Shown: positions 24,464-31,920 of the stretch, one piece after another
How the letters are laid out: each line of letters begins with the position of its first letter
Numbering within the stretch: position 1 is the stretch's first letter
Position numbers and translations under genes: made by a program
Source: SIG588 sp964515215
GTDB lineage: Bacteria > Bacillota > Clostridia > Oscillospirales > Acutalibacteraceae
Assembly: GCA_964515215.1 (NCBI GenBank)
Contig: CAZESL010000001.1
Coordinates: forward strand, 13,760-77,759
Length of the DNA stretch: 64,000 nt
Reading direction: 5' to 3'
The notes under the pieces: generated by a model
Databases searched by the model: none
Told to the model about the DNA's origin: nothing
The model's input: only the letters and a program-made list of their open reading frames with translations

Positions 24464-25411
24464 TGTTGTCCTCCAACACATTGTAGATTTGTTCTGCAAT
24501 TCTGCGTATTACAGGAACACAAACAGAATTTCCAATTTGCATATACGCTTGTTCGATCTTGGTACCTAGGGGGAATGAGTACTCCTTGGGAAATCCCTGA
24601 AAATCAAGGCACTCACGAACAGTTAACTTTCTATAACCGAAATCATCAATGATAATAGGAACACGATTGTCGCGAGTTCCCATTGATGCGGTAAGGGTTG
24701 GGCAGGTTCGGTTTTGGCCAAATGAATGCCCGAATCGTGGACTCTATAAATTGAATCAGTCCTTTTTACTTTGCTCACCATGTACTCGTAAAAAGGGTCC
24801 TCTGGAGTGTAATAATAAATATCTTTTTGCCGAGTATGTTTATCAATGACATCGAAGATTCCTGTTGTTAGTTCAAGGGGATCGGGGTACGTGAACTTGG
24901 TTGCAAGATATTCATCCTTAAAAGCGACAACATATGTCCGGTTCCTCGTTTGTGGAGAGTTTCCGTGTTCGTTTGATGGCAAGTTTTGATATCTTAATAC
25001 ATAATCCAATTCAGATAAGGAGTTGAATATTGTGATGAATGTTTTGCCGTTATCGTGATCTACGAGGTTCGCTACGTTTTCTAAAAAGATTACCTTTGGT
25101 TTTGTAATCTTTGCCACTTCAATAATTTGAAAGAAAAGGTTGCCACGAGCATCTTCAAACCCTTTATGGGGTCCAGCAACAGAAAAGGGTTGGCACGGAA
25201 AGCCTGCAGTCAAAATGTCGAATAACGGAATGGTGCTTTTATCGATCTTTTTTATATCTGCTTCGACTAGGTAGTCGCTTCCAAGATTATGACGATATGT
25301 TCTACAAGCGGCAGAATTTTTTTCATTTGCCCAAATCACATCAAAGCCGGCTTGTTTAAATGCTAAACAAATACCGCCTATCCCTGCAAACATACTTCCG
25401 ACTGTAAACAT
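24450..25411 (-). pseudogene. Second DNA cytosine-5 methyltransferase, split by a frameshift
   Basis: The 5' frame (from ATG 25411) carries motif I (SMFAGIGGICLA), motif IV (AGFPCQPFSVAG), motif VI (ENVANLVDHD) and motif VIII (QTRNRTYVV). In that frame the protein then runs into 30 unrelated residues and stops at 24623. A second frame resumes with FGHSFGQNRTCPTLTASMG, motif IX (LTVRECLDFQGFP) and motif X (QIGNSVCVPV), ending at 24450. Reading across requires one extra base near 24735-24742. The parts together make a normal-length enzyme, so this is a single-base lesion or a sequencing error, not decay. Start supported by GAGGTGGAG and a strong promoter. Confidence 0.85.
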
Positions 25412-25432
25412 CTATTCTCCACCTCAAGAATG

Positions 25433-25461
25433 AGTATAGCACATTCGGCAGGGTTTGACAA
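25433..25461 (-). promoter_or_regulatory. Sigma-A promoter of the R-M operon
   Basis: Minus strand: TTGTCA (25461-25456), 17 bp, TATACT (25438-25433), 22 bp before the methyltransferase ATG. With no terminator seen between the R-M genes and the glycan operon, it may drive genes down to 16444. Confidence 0.75.
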
Positions 25462-25492
25462 TAAGAAAATCCGCCACCGAACGGTGGCGGAT
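25462..25492 (-). terminator. Intrinsic terminator downstream of the phosphofructokinase gene
   Basis: Perfect stem ATCCGCCACCG-AA-CGGTGGCGGAT; the minus strand continues TTTTCTTATTG. It isolates the R-M promoter from the phosphofructokinase transcript. Confidence 0.85.
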
Positions 25493-25530
25493 CACAGCGT
25501 GTCAAAAAACTTCTTTACACGAGAGGCGTT

Positions 25531-25607
25531 GTAGGGACCGGCGTCCTCGACGGTCCGTCTTCGACCGCGTTCATACCCTATGACGGGCGGCAGATTGCCG
25601 CCCCTAC
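25531..25607. repeat. Small palindromic intergenic element with GTAGGG ends
   Basis: Begins GTAGGGACCGGC and ends with the inverse of GTAGGGGCGGC. It contains two internal stems (GACCGGCGTCCTCGACGGTC; GGGCGGCAGATTGCCGCCC). Its right end supplies the stop codon of the phosphofructokinase gene. It looks like a miniature mobile or REP-like unit. Confidence 0.4.
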
Positions 25608-26839
25608 TTCTTCGGTCTGGGCAAGGCTTCGGGCAGGACGTAGTGCTGCGGAATACCGTTTTTAAAGCGGAAATTCTGCTCGCCTTGAATGAGCGGCAGG
25701 GTGTAACGAACGGCGTCCTCCGTGACGTCGTTGCCTTCCGCGTTGATCCATTCGGCGGGGAAATACTTCACGTGGTTTGCCACTTTATCGGCATCTACCG
25801 ACTCGATGCGGACGTTGTACGGACGGTCGGAGAGGCGGTGAAAGGCCATCATTTTTCCCGACTCGCCGTTCAGCGCCGCTTTCACTGCCGCGCCGCCGAT
25901 GCGTTCCGCTTCGGTGATATCCCGCTTGGAACTGAGATGCGAGGAGCAGCGTTGCATGACGTTCAGTTCGATCGAGCGCACCTTGCATCCCATTTCACGG
26001 GCGACCACCTTTTCGAGCGCTTTGCCGACACCCGCTAAATACTTGTGACCGAACGCGTCGTTCTTGCCCGACTGGAAATCTTCCACGTCATCGGGGGAGA
26101 GTTCGATCCCTTCCGACACCGCGACGATGACGGCAGGGTAGGTCGCCTGCACGCGGCGGCAGTCTTCGACAAACTGCTTGACCGAAAAGGGGTGCTCGGG
26201 CAGATAGATGAGGTGCGGGGCCACCTCGCCGTTGGCGCGGAGAACCGCGGAGGCGGCGGTGAGCCAACCCGTATCCCGTCCCATAATTTCCACGATGGTG
26301 ACCGATTCGACCGAGTACACACTGCTGTCCCGCGTGATCTCCTGCATGGTGGTGGCAATGTATTTCGCCGCCGAGCCGAAACCGGGGGTGTGGTCGGTCA
26401 CGGGAAGGTCGTTGTCGATCGTCTTCGGAATACCGACCACCTTGATGTCGATGCCGTTTGCCTTAAAATAGCGGTCGAGCTTCATCACCGTGTCCATCGA
26501 ATCGTTGCCGCCGATATAAAAGAAGGCGCGGATATCCCGCGCACGCAAGGTCGCGGTGATGGTTTCGTACACTGCGTCGCCGCTGTCGGGTGCGGGCAGT
26601 TTGTAACGGCAGGAGCCGAGCACGGTGGAGGGCGTTTGACGGATGAGTTCCACGTCGTCGTCGCTTTGGATGATGTCGTTCAAACTGACGAAATTGTTAT
26701 AAATGAGCCCTTCCACACCGTTGACGGCACCGTACACCGTTTCGATGTCCTCATACTTGGTGGCGTGACGAAACACGCCGAGCAGCGAGGCGTTGATGGC
26801 GCAGGTCGGACCGCCCGACTGGGCAACGGCAATATTCAT
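25604..26839 (-). CDS. Pyrophosphate-dependent 6-phosphofructokinase
   Basis: Phosphorylates fructose 6-phosphate with PPi (reversible), the committed step of glycolysis in many anaerobes. The 411-residue protein has the PFK fold with GGNDSMD at residues 110-116, where ATP enzymes have GGDGS, and PKTIDND at 138-144, whose lysine in place of glycine is the mark of PPi dependence. Other landmarks are MGRDTGWL (about 200) and IPEG-like SEGIELS. ATG 26839 has AAGGGG 9 bp upstream; the open frame continues further up but covers the promoter. Transcribed alone, with its own promoter and terminator. Confidence 0.93.
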   Translation of the reverse strand: MNIAVAQSGGPTCAINASLLGVFRHATKYEDIETVYGAVNGVEGLIYNNFVSLNDIIQSDDDVELIRQTPSTVLGSCRYKLPAPDSGDAVYETITATLRARDIRAFFYIGGNDSMDTVMKLDRYFKANGIDIKVVGIPKTIDNDLPVTDHTPGFGSAAKYIATTMQEITRDSSVYSVESVTIVEIMGRDTGWLTAASAVLRANGEVAPHLIYLPEHPFSVKQFVEDCRRVQATYPAVIVAVSEGIELSPDDVEDFQSGKNDAFGHKYLAGVGKALEKVVAREMGCKVRSIELNVMQRCSSHLSSKRDITEAERIGGAAVKAALNGESGKMMAFHRLSDRPYNVRIESVDADKVANHVKYFPAEWINAEGNDVTEDAVRYTLPLIQGEQNFRFKNGIPQHYVLPEALPRPKK

Positions 26840-26871
26840 GATAAAAACCCCTTGCAGTATATTTCTATGGT

Positions 26872-26900
26872 ATTCTACCATAAAAACCGACGAATAACAA
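26872..26900 (-). promoter_or_regulatory. Sigma-A promoter of the phosphofructokinase gene
   Basis: Minus strand: TTGTTA (26900-26895), 17 bp ending TATGG, TAGAAT (26877-26872); extended -10 TG present. Confidence 0.7.
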
Positions 26901-26956
26901 GCGAAAAACAGAAAAAGAGTTGAATTTAATGATTTTTTCGGTGCTGAAAAAAAGAC

Positions 26957-26985
26957 TTGCATATTCGCCGGTTTTCTCGTATGAT
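26957..26985 (+). promoter_or_regulatory. Sigma-A promoter of the GH109-like gene
   Basis: TTGCAT at 26957-26962, 17 bp, TATGAT at 26980-26985; the coding start follows 29 bp later behind AGGAAGGTG. Confidence 0.7.
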
Positions 26986-27014
26986 TATAGGAGAGAAAAG
27001 GAAGGTGTATCCGT

Positions 27015-28229
27015 ATGGTAAAAGCGTGTGTTATCGGCCTGGGATGCCGCGGGTATCAGTTGATTCGCGATGTGCTGACAAAGAACGACAATTTGAAAAT
27101 TATTGCGGTGTGCGACGTATATGAAGATCGCATCGTCCGCGCACGGGAAGAACTCGAAAAGTGCGGTCAAGCGGCGTTGGGCTTTACGGATCATAAAGAG
27201 GCGCTCGCGGTGGAAGGCTTGCAGGCGGCGTTTGTATTTACGAACTGGGGCACCCACACCGAGATTGCCTGCCACGCGATGCGGCAGGGGATCGCGGTGG
27301 CGAGTGAGGTGGGTAGTGAACTTTCACTGGAGAATTGCTGGGCGCTCGTGAACACCCACGAGGAAACGGGTACGCCGTATATGCTGATGGAAAACTGCTG
27401 TTACGACAAAGCGGAAATGCTCGTCACCGCCATGGCGCGTCACGGCAAGTTCGGCACCGTCGTGCATTGTGCGGGCTCGTATTCTCACGATCTGCGGCAG
27501 GAAGTGGCGTACGGTCACGTGAACCGTCACTACCGCTACGACGTGTACCGCGATCACTGTGCGGACAATTATCCCACGCACGAGTTGGGACCCATCGCGA
27601 AGTTGCTGGACATCAACCGCGGCAACCGCATCGTGTCGGTCTCCTCCTTTGCGACGAAAGCGGTGGGGCTTAAGGAGTATATCGCCACCCGCGAGGATGC
27701 GACCGACGAGATGAAAGCCGAGACCTTCCGTCAGGGCGACGTCGTGCACACGGTGCTGACTTGTGAAAACGGCGAGACGATCCTGCTTCGTTTGGATACC
27801 ACCATGCCGCGTTTTTATTCCCGCGATTTTACCGTGCGCGGCACCAAGGGGATGTATACGCAGGACACGAATATGGTGCATATGGACGGCGATCCCGAAT
27901 GGGGGATCGTGCAATTTTTGAAGGACGGTTCGTTGGATAACGCGGTGAAATACGAGGACGAATTTTTGCCCGATATCTGGAAGAATATCACCCCCGAAGC
28001 GCAGGCGGCGGGTCACGGCGGTATGGACTGGTTTGTTTACAAAGCGTTTGTGGACGCGGTGCAAAACGGCACGCCGATGCCGATCGACGTGTACGACAGC
28101 GCGACGTGGCAGGCGGTGGGGGCGTTGTCGGAAAAGTCGATCGCCGAAGGCGGTGCCCCGCAGGCAATGCCCGACTTCACGCGCGGCGCGTGGCAGACCC
28201 GCCCGCGTCTGGACGTCGTGGAGTATTGA
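27015..28229 (+). CDS. Gfo/Idh/MocA-family protein, GH109-like (NAD-dependent glycosidase or oxidoreductase)
   Basis: A 404-residue Rossmann protein (VIGLGCRGYQLI at residues 6-17). Several features fit glycoside hydrolase family 109, which uses tightly bound NAD+ to remove alpha-N-acetylgalactosamine (blood-group A type): the usual EKP triad is replaced by EVGSELS (about 97), and there is a MENCCYDKAEMLV segment (about 130), SYSHDLRQEV (about 157) and the characteristic YPTHELGPIAKLLDINRGNR (about 190-209). Plain Gfo/Idh/MocA dehydrogenases lack that last block. No export signal. It is transcribed alone and divergent from the phosphofructokinase. GH109 activity is inferred; a dehydrogenase role remains possible. 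Confidence 0.7.
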   Translation: MVKACVIGLGCRGYQLIRDVLTKNDNLKIIAVCDVYEDRIVRAREELEKCGQAALGFTDHKEALAVEGLQAAFVFTNWGTHTEIACHAMRQGIAVASEVGSELSLENCWALVNTHEETGTPYMLMENCCYDKAEMLVTAMARHGKFGTVVHCAGSYSHDLRQEVAYGHVNRHYRYDVYRDHCADNYPTHELGPIAKLLDINRGNRIVSVSSFATKAVGLKEYIATREDATDEMKAETFRQGDVVHTVLTCENGETILLRLDTTMPRFYSRDFTVRGTKGMYTQDTNMVHMDGDPEWGIVQFLKDGSLDNAVKYEDEFLPDIWKNITPEAQAAGHGGMDWFVYKAFVDAVQNGTPMPIDVYDSATWQAVGALSEKSIAEGGAPQAMPDFTRGAWQTRPRLDVVEY

Positions 28230-28279
28230 GAGAAAAAGAACCATCCGCCTTACGGGTGGTGCTCATAGGGATAAAAATG

Positions 28280-28316
28280 GAGAGAATGCACATTGGATAG
28301 GCATTCTCTCTATTTG
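28280..28316 (+). terminator. Terminator hairpin (repeat-family copy C)
   Basis: Stem GAGAGAATGC (28280-28289) with GCATTCTCTC (28301-28310), followed by TATTTGTATT. Shares flanks on both sides with the copy at 6914. Confidence 0.75.
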
Positions 28317-28663
28317 TATTAGTCGATATTCACTTGACTCCGAAAGGCGCTGTGACCCTTGGCCCCCTCATTGAGGGGGCTGGCATTTTCGAGTCGCAAA
28401 GCGAGGAGAAAATGACTGGGGTCGCGTTTGCGAGCGCCGCCTGTGGCGGATACAGCGAGCAATAAGCGAGTGCCGCGGTCGAAACAGCACGAGCGATAGC
28501 GAGATAATGCTGTTTCGGGCACCGCAAACGGACATTCTCTGCGACCGAGAAGACATTACGAAAGGACTACCCCTCAGGCGGCTTCGCCGCCAGTTCCCCT
28601 GACAAGGGGAGCCAAGGAAATTTCGTTCGTTTCGAAGTTTGAGTTAATATCCGCAAAACAAAA
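28317..28663. repeat. Composite palindromic intergenic region, no genes
   Basis: About 350 bp between convergent genes with no credible coding sequence. It holds the tail shared with 6957-7000, a GGCCCCCTCATTGAGGGGGCT palindrome (28360-28381), several inverted segments (TGCTGTTTCG...CGAAACAGCA around 28478-28520), CAGGCGGCTTCGCCGCCAG (28573-28592) and TTCCCCTGACAAGGGGAGC. The last two recur at 36690-36735. Confidence 0.6.
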
Positions 28664-28697
28664 AGAGAGAATGTACCTATTACGATACATTCTCTCT
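28664..28697 (-). terminator. Terminator of the Rnf/EET operon (repeat-family copy D)
   Basis: AGAGAGAATGTA ... TACATTCTCTCT stem; the minus strand continues TTTTTGTTTTG. It lies 19 bp after the last gene of the operon. Confidence 0.85.
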
Positions 28698-28715
28698 TCT
28701 TTCGTATATACGGTG

Positions 28716-29144
28716 CTACAGCAAGATCCCCACGAAACCTTGGGCGGCGAGGTAGAGCCCGAAGCCGTGGACGAGCGGGGCGAGACGGGAGGCGGGCGCT
28801 CTTTGTTGAAGTGAGGTGTATACCACCGTGAGCAACAAGAACGTGATGCCGCCGATGATACCCGTTTTGACAGCTTCCGTCCAAATGAGGAAGCCGCCGA
28901 GCCACGGGAACAGCCCGAAGCACACCACCGCCACGAGCGCGGAAAGCAGATAGCAAGGTTTGGTTTTCGGGGCAAGATAGGCGTTGGCCGTGAGTGCCGC
29001 CAGCGACAAGAGCACGATGCCTGGCAGATCCAGCTGAGGCAACACGGCGTAGGGGAGAAGTGCGCGGCAGACCACGCACACCGCGACGGCGATGCCCACC
29101 GTGGCGGCGAGGAGGACGTTCAACAGATATCGTTTATCGTTCAT
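28716..29144 (-). CDS. Unrecognised 4-TM membrane protein at the end of the Rnf/EET operon
   Basis: A 142-residue protein with four predicted membrane segments (about 8-32, 41-58, 64-90 and 94-140) and cysteines inside or at the ends of segments (positions 23, 26, 64, 75). It does not match RnfA or RnfE, which are about 190 residues with six segments, and I do not recognise its family. It starts 5 bp after rnfG with GAAGGAT as binding site and is the last gene before a terminator. In canonical rnf operons this place is taken by rnfE, rnfA and rnfB, so it may supply the missing membrane path or anchor; that is speculation from position. Confidence 0.55.
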   Translation of the reverse strand: MNDKRYLLNVLLAATVGIAVAVCVVCRALLPYAVLPQLDLPGIVLLSLAALTANAYLAPKTKPCYLLSALVAVVCFGLFPWLGGFLIWTEAVKTGIIGGITFLLLTVVYTSLQQRAPASRLAPLVHGFGLYLAAQGFVGILL

Positions 29145-29149
29145 ATCCT

Positions 29150-29686
29150 TCAACCTCCCCACGAAGTCGCGCCCGAGTCGACGTCCGCACCCGTCACGAA
29201 CGCGACGGCGGCGTTGACACTGCGGGCAACGGTCTTGGAGGTCACCGTGGCACCCGTGAGCGCGTCGATGTTGTCACCGACGGCGGCGTCCCCCTCGTTC
29301 TTCAAAAACTGTGCCAAGAATTCCCAATCGGTCAGGGCGGCGGCGCCGAGTCCGACCGTTTCGTGCAGTTCCAGTACCCGAAGACCTGTGACGGTGCCCT
29401 CACTGCTCACACCGATCAGCATGGTGATCTCGTCGGCATAGCCGAGCGCGGTGGTCTCGATCACAAAACCGCTCTCGCCTTTGTGTACCGAGCGGATCAG
29501 CGGGTCATCCCCTTCGTAGGGCTCGACCGTGAAGGTCTCACTACCGGGTAACAGCGTTTTCAAAAGACGCTCGTGTTCCTTTTGCGCGTTGCGGTTGGCG
29601 ATGCCGTTCACACCGAAGGTGAGTGCCGTGAGCAACAGCCCGACCGCCGCCACCGAAGCGAGGGACAGAAGAATGGTCTTTTTCAT
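29150..29686 (-). CDS. rnfG: RnfG-type FMN-binding electron transfer subunit
   Basis: A 178-residue protein with one N-terminal membrane anchor (residues 4-26) and an extracytoplasmic FMN-binding domain. The covalent flavin attachment motif is seen as DALTGATVTS (residues 141-150), which ApbE modifies on threonine through a phosphodiester link. A second SGAT sits at the extreme C-terminus (171-174), which is unusual. VGLGAAALTDWEFLAQF (about 111-127) corresponds to the conserved PGLG region of RnfG/NqrC. ATG 29686 overlaps the rnfD stop in an ATGA and follows GGAGGGG. In Rnf it passes electrons between RnfD and the other membrane subunits on the outer face. Confidence 0.9.
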   Translation of the reverse strand: MKKTILLSLASVAAVGLLLTALTFGVNGIANRNAQKEHERLLKTLLPGSETFTVEPYEGDDPLIRSVHKGESGFVIETTALGYADEITMLIGVSSEGTVTGLRVLELHETVGLGAAALTDWEFLAQFLKNEGDAAVGDNIDALTGATVTSKTVARSVNAAVAFVTGADVDSGATSWGG

Positions 29687-30621
29687 CGTGCGACCCCTCC
29701 TTTCGCCTTGCCGAAACGGCGCGGGGCGGTGTAACGATCCAGCAACCACACGAGCGCGTTCATTGAGAGGATCGCGTAGGTGACCCCTTCGGGGAACAGA
29801 CCGAAATAGCGGAAAAACACCGTGAGTGCACCGCAACCGATACCGTACACCCATTGCCCCTTGGGCGTGACGGGGGAGGTGGTGTAATCGGTCGCCATAA
29901 AGAGCGCACCGAGCATCACACCGCCGCTCGTCAGTGAATACAGCATCCACAAAAACGGGGCGTCGGTCTTATGGAATACGAGGGTGAGCAGCGCGACCGT
30001 GCCTAAATACGCGAGCGGAATGCGAAGGGTGATGACGCGGCGCAGGACAAGATAGAGCGCACCGAGGAGCAGTGCCAGTGCCGAGATCTCACCGATCGAG
30101 CCGGGGCAATTGCCAAGGAACATATCCCACACGCTTTCCTCCGGCAGAGCGGGCATCACCATGTGGTGGAGCGGAGTGGCTCCCGTCGTGCCGTCCACGC
30201 CCGTGTATACCGTCATACCGACGGGGCAGACGAGCATCATAAACGCGCGTGCCGCGAGCGCGGGGTTGAACACGTTTTCACCGAGACCGCCGCACATCAA
30301 CTTCGTAAAACCCACGGCAAACAGACTACCCACCGCCGCCAGCCAATACGGCACGGTGGCGGGGAGGGTCATAGCAAGCAATAACCCCGTTACGGCGGCG
30401 GAGGCATCGCCGACCGTGTGCTTTTTCACGAGCAGACCGAAGACCGCTTCGGTGACGATGGCGGTTGCCGTACAGAGAAGGGTAACGTACAAACTGCGCA
30501 GTCCCAGCCGCCATACGCCCACCGCGAGAGCGGGAATCAGCGAGAACAACACGTCCCGCATGATACGGTTGGTGGAGACGGGACTTTTTATATGCGGGGA
30601 GGAGGGGGTAGCAAGTGTCAT
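29683..30621 (-). CDS. rnfD: RnfD-type flavin-bearing membrane subunit
   Basis: A 312-residue integral membrane protein with about nine or ten hydrophobic segments. It has the RnfD/NqrB covalent FMN site TTGATPLHHM (TGATP at residues 146-150) and conserved GGLGENVFNPALAARAF (about 111-127) and YTTSPVTPKGQW (about 260) blocks. It should carry one FMN attached by ApbE on the outer side of the membrane and work with RnfG and RnfC. The start is ATG 30621 with AAAGGAGG; a further in-frame ATG lies upstream inside rnfC. It overlaps rnfG by 4 bp. Confidence 0.92.
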   Translation of the reverse strand: MTLATPSSPHIKSPVSTNRIMRDVLFSLIPALAVGVWRLGLRSLYVTLLCTATAIVTEAVFGLLVKKHTVGDASAAVTGLLLAMTLPATVPYWLAAVGSLFAVGFTKLMCGGLGENVFNPALAARAFMMLVCPVGMTVYTGVDGTTGATPLHHMVMPALPEESVWDMFLGNCPGSIGEISALALLLGALYLVLRRVITLRIPLAYLGTVALLTLVFHKTDAPFLWMLYSLTSGGVMLGALFMATDYTTSPVTPKGQWVYGIGCGALTVFFRYFGLFPEGVTYAILSMNALVWLLDRYTAPRRFGKAKGGVAR

Positions 30622-30622
30622 A

Positions 30623-31906
30623 TCATTCTCCTCCTTTGCTTTCAACTTTTACGCGGTGGAAGGTCTCGGTCAGCGGCAGGCGTGCGGGGCACGCGTAGGA
30701 ACAGCACCCGCATTCGATGCAGTCGGTCAGGTGCAAACGCGCCAGTTCATCGCGGTCGCCGTTACCTGCCGCACGGTAGAGATACAGCGGTTGGAGCAGC
30801 ATGGGGCAGACGGTGACGCATCGCCCGCACCGCAAGCAGTTGGTGGTCGTCTGCTTTGCCGCTTTGGGTAAACAGAGGATCGCGTTGGTCGCTTTGACCA
30901 CGGGAGCGGTAAGATCGCGCTGTGCCACACCCATCATCGGGCCGCCGCACAGCACGCGGTCGGCGCCGTCACGAAGACCGCCCGCGGCATCGATAACGTC
31001 GCGAAGCGGTGTGCCGATCGGCACCGTAAGGTTTTGCGGCTGTGCCACTCCTTCGCCCGATACGGTGACGATGCGGGAGGTGAGCGGGGTGCCTTCGTGA
31101 ACGGCGCGCCACATAGCGGCGGCGGTCGCCACGTTAAACACGGCACAGCCTACCGCCATCGGCAAGGCACCTGCGGGCACCTCCCGTCCCGTGACCGCTT
31201 GGATCAATTGCTTTTCACCGCCTTGCGGGTAGCGGGTCGGCAGGGTGCGAAGCGTTACCGCGGGGTAGCCGTTGCTCAACCCTCGCAGGGCGGCGATCGC
31301 TTCGGGTTTGTTATCCTCCACGGCGATCACGAGCACGGTCGGTTGCAACAAGCGGTGAAGCAACATCGCACCGTCTAGCACCGCTTGCGGTGCGGTGCGC
31401 ATCAACGCGTCGTCCGCGGTGATATACGGTTCACATTCGCACGCGTTGACGATCACGGTATCCACCGCTTCTTTCAAGGCGGACAACGCTTTCACGTCAC
31501 TCGGGAAGGCGGCACCGCCCATACCGATGATGCCTGCCTCACGGATGCATTGCAGGATCGCTTCATCCTCTTCGGGGAGCGGGAGGGTCACGGCGGTGTC
31601 TTGACGGTCGTTTTCGATCACGACCGACAGCACGTCGGTGCCGTTCGGGTGGGGACGCGGTTCCACCGCCGTTACTTCACCTGACACCGAGGCGTGAACG
31701 GGCGCGCACAAACCTTCTCCGTCACCGATCTTTTGACCGCGGCAGACGCGGTCGCCCACCGATACGAGCGGAGTGCAAGGGGTGCCGATATGCTGTTGCA
31801 TGGGAATCACGACGTAGTCGGGAGTCACCGCCTGCAGAGGGGCGGTGAGTGCAGACAAGTTTTTTTTAGGGGCGGGATGGATACCGCCGAAAAACAGAGA
31901 TCTCAT
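30623..31906 (-). CDS. rnfC: RnfC-type NADH-binding Fe-S subunit
   Basis: Peripheral cytoplasmic subunit (427 residues) that takes electrons from, or gives them to, NADH. It has the N-terminal GGIHPAPKK start and biotin-like hammerhead region, GIIGMGGAAFPSDVK (about 126-140) of the flavin/NADH site, NACECEPYITAD (about 156), and two C-terminal ferredoxin sets CLRCGRCVTVCP (about 359) and CIECGCCSYACP (about 398). ATG 31906 lies behind a perfect GGAGGTGA. It is 14 bp downstream of the apbE stop and 1 bp upstream of the rnfD start. It lacks a fused RnfB, and no separate RnfB is encoded here. Confidence 0.93.
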   Translation of the reverse strand: MRSLFFGGIHPAPKKNLSALTAPLQAVTPDYVVIPMQQHIGTPCTPLVSVGDRVCRGQKIGDGEGLCAPVHASVSGEVTAVEPRPHPNGTDVLSVVIENDRQDTAVTLPLPEEDEAILQCIREAGIIGMGGAAFPSDVKALSALKEAVDTVIVNACECEPYITADDALMRTAPQAVLDGAMLLHRLLQPTVLVIAVEDNKPEAIAALRGLSNGYPAVTLRTLPTRYPQGGEKQLIQAVTGREVPAGALPMAVGCAVFNVATAAAMWRAVHEGTPLTSRIVTVSGEGVAQPQNLTVPIGTPLRDVIDAAGGLRDGADRVLCGGPMMGVAQRDLTAPVVKATNAILCLPKAAKQTTTNCLRCGRCVTVCPMLLQPLYLYRAAGNGDRDELARLHLTDCIECGCCSYACPARLPLTETFHRVKVESKGGE

Positions 31907-31920
31907 AGCTGTCACCTCCA

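Noticed and set aside
28317..28663. CRISPR-like array of short repeats
   Set aside because: The repeats are individual palindromes of different sequence, not direct repeats with regular spacers, and no cas genes are present.
28716..31906. Possible hidden rnfA, rnfB or rnfE within the operon
   Set aside because: All space is filled by rnfC, rnfD, rnfG and the 4-TM gene with overlaps of a few bases; no six-TM or RnfB Fe-S frame is present on the minus strand.
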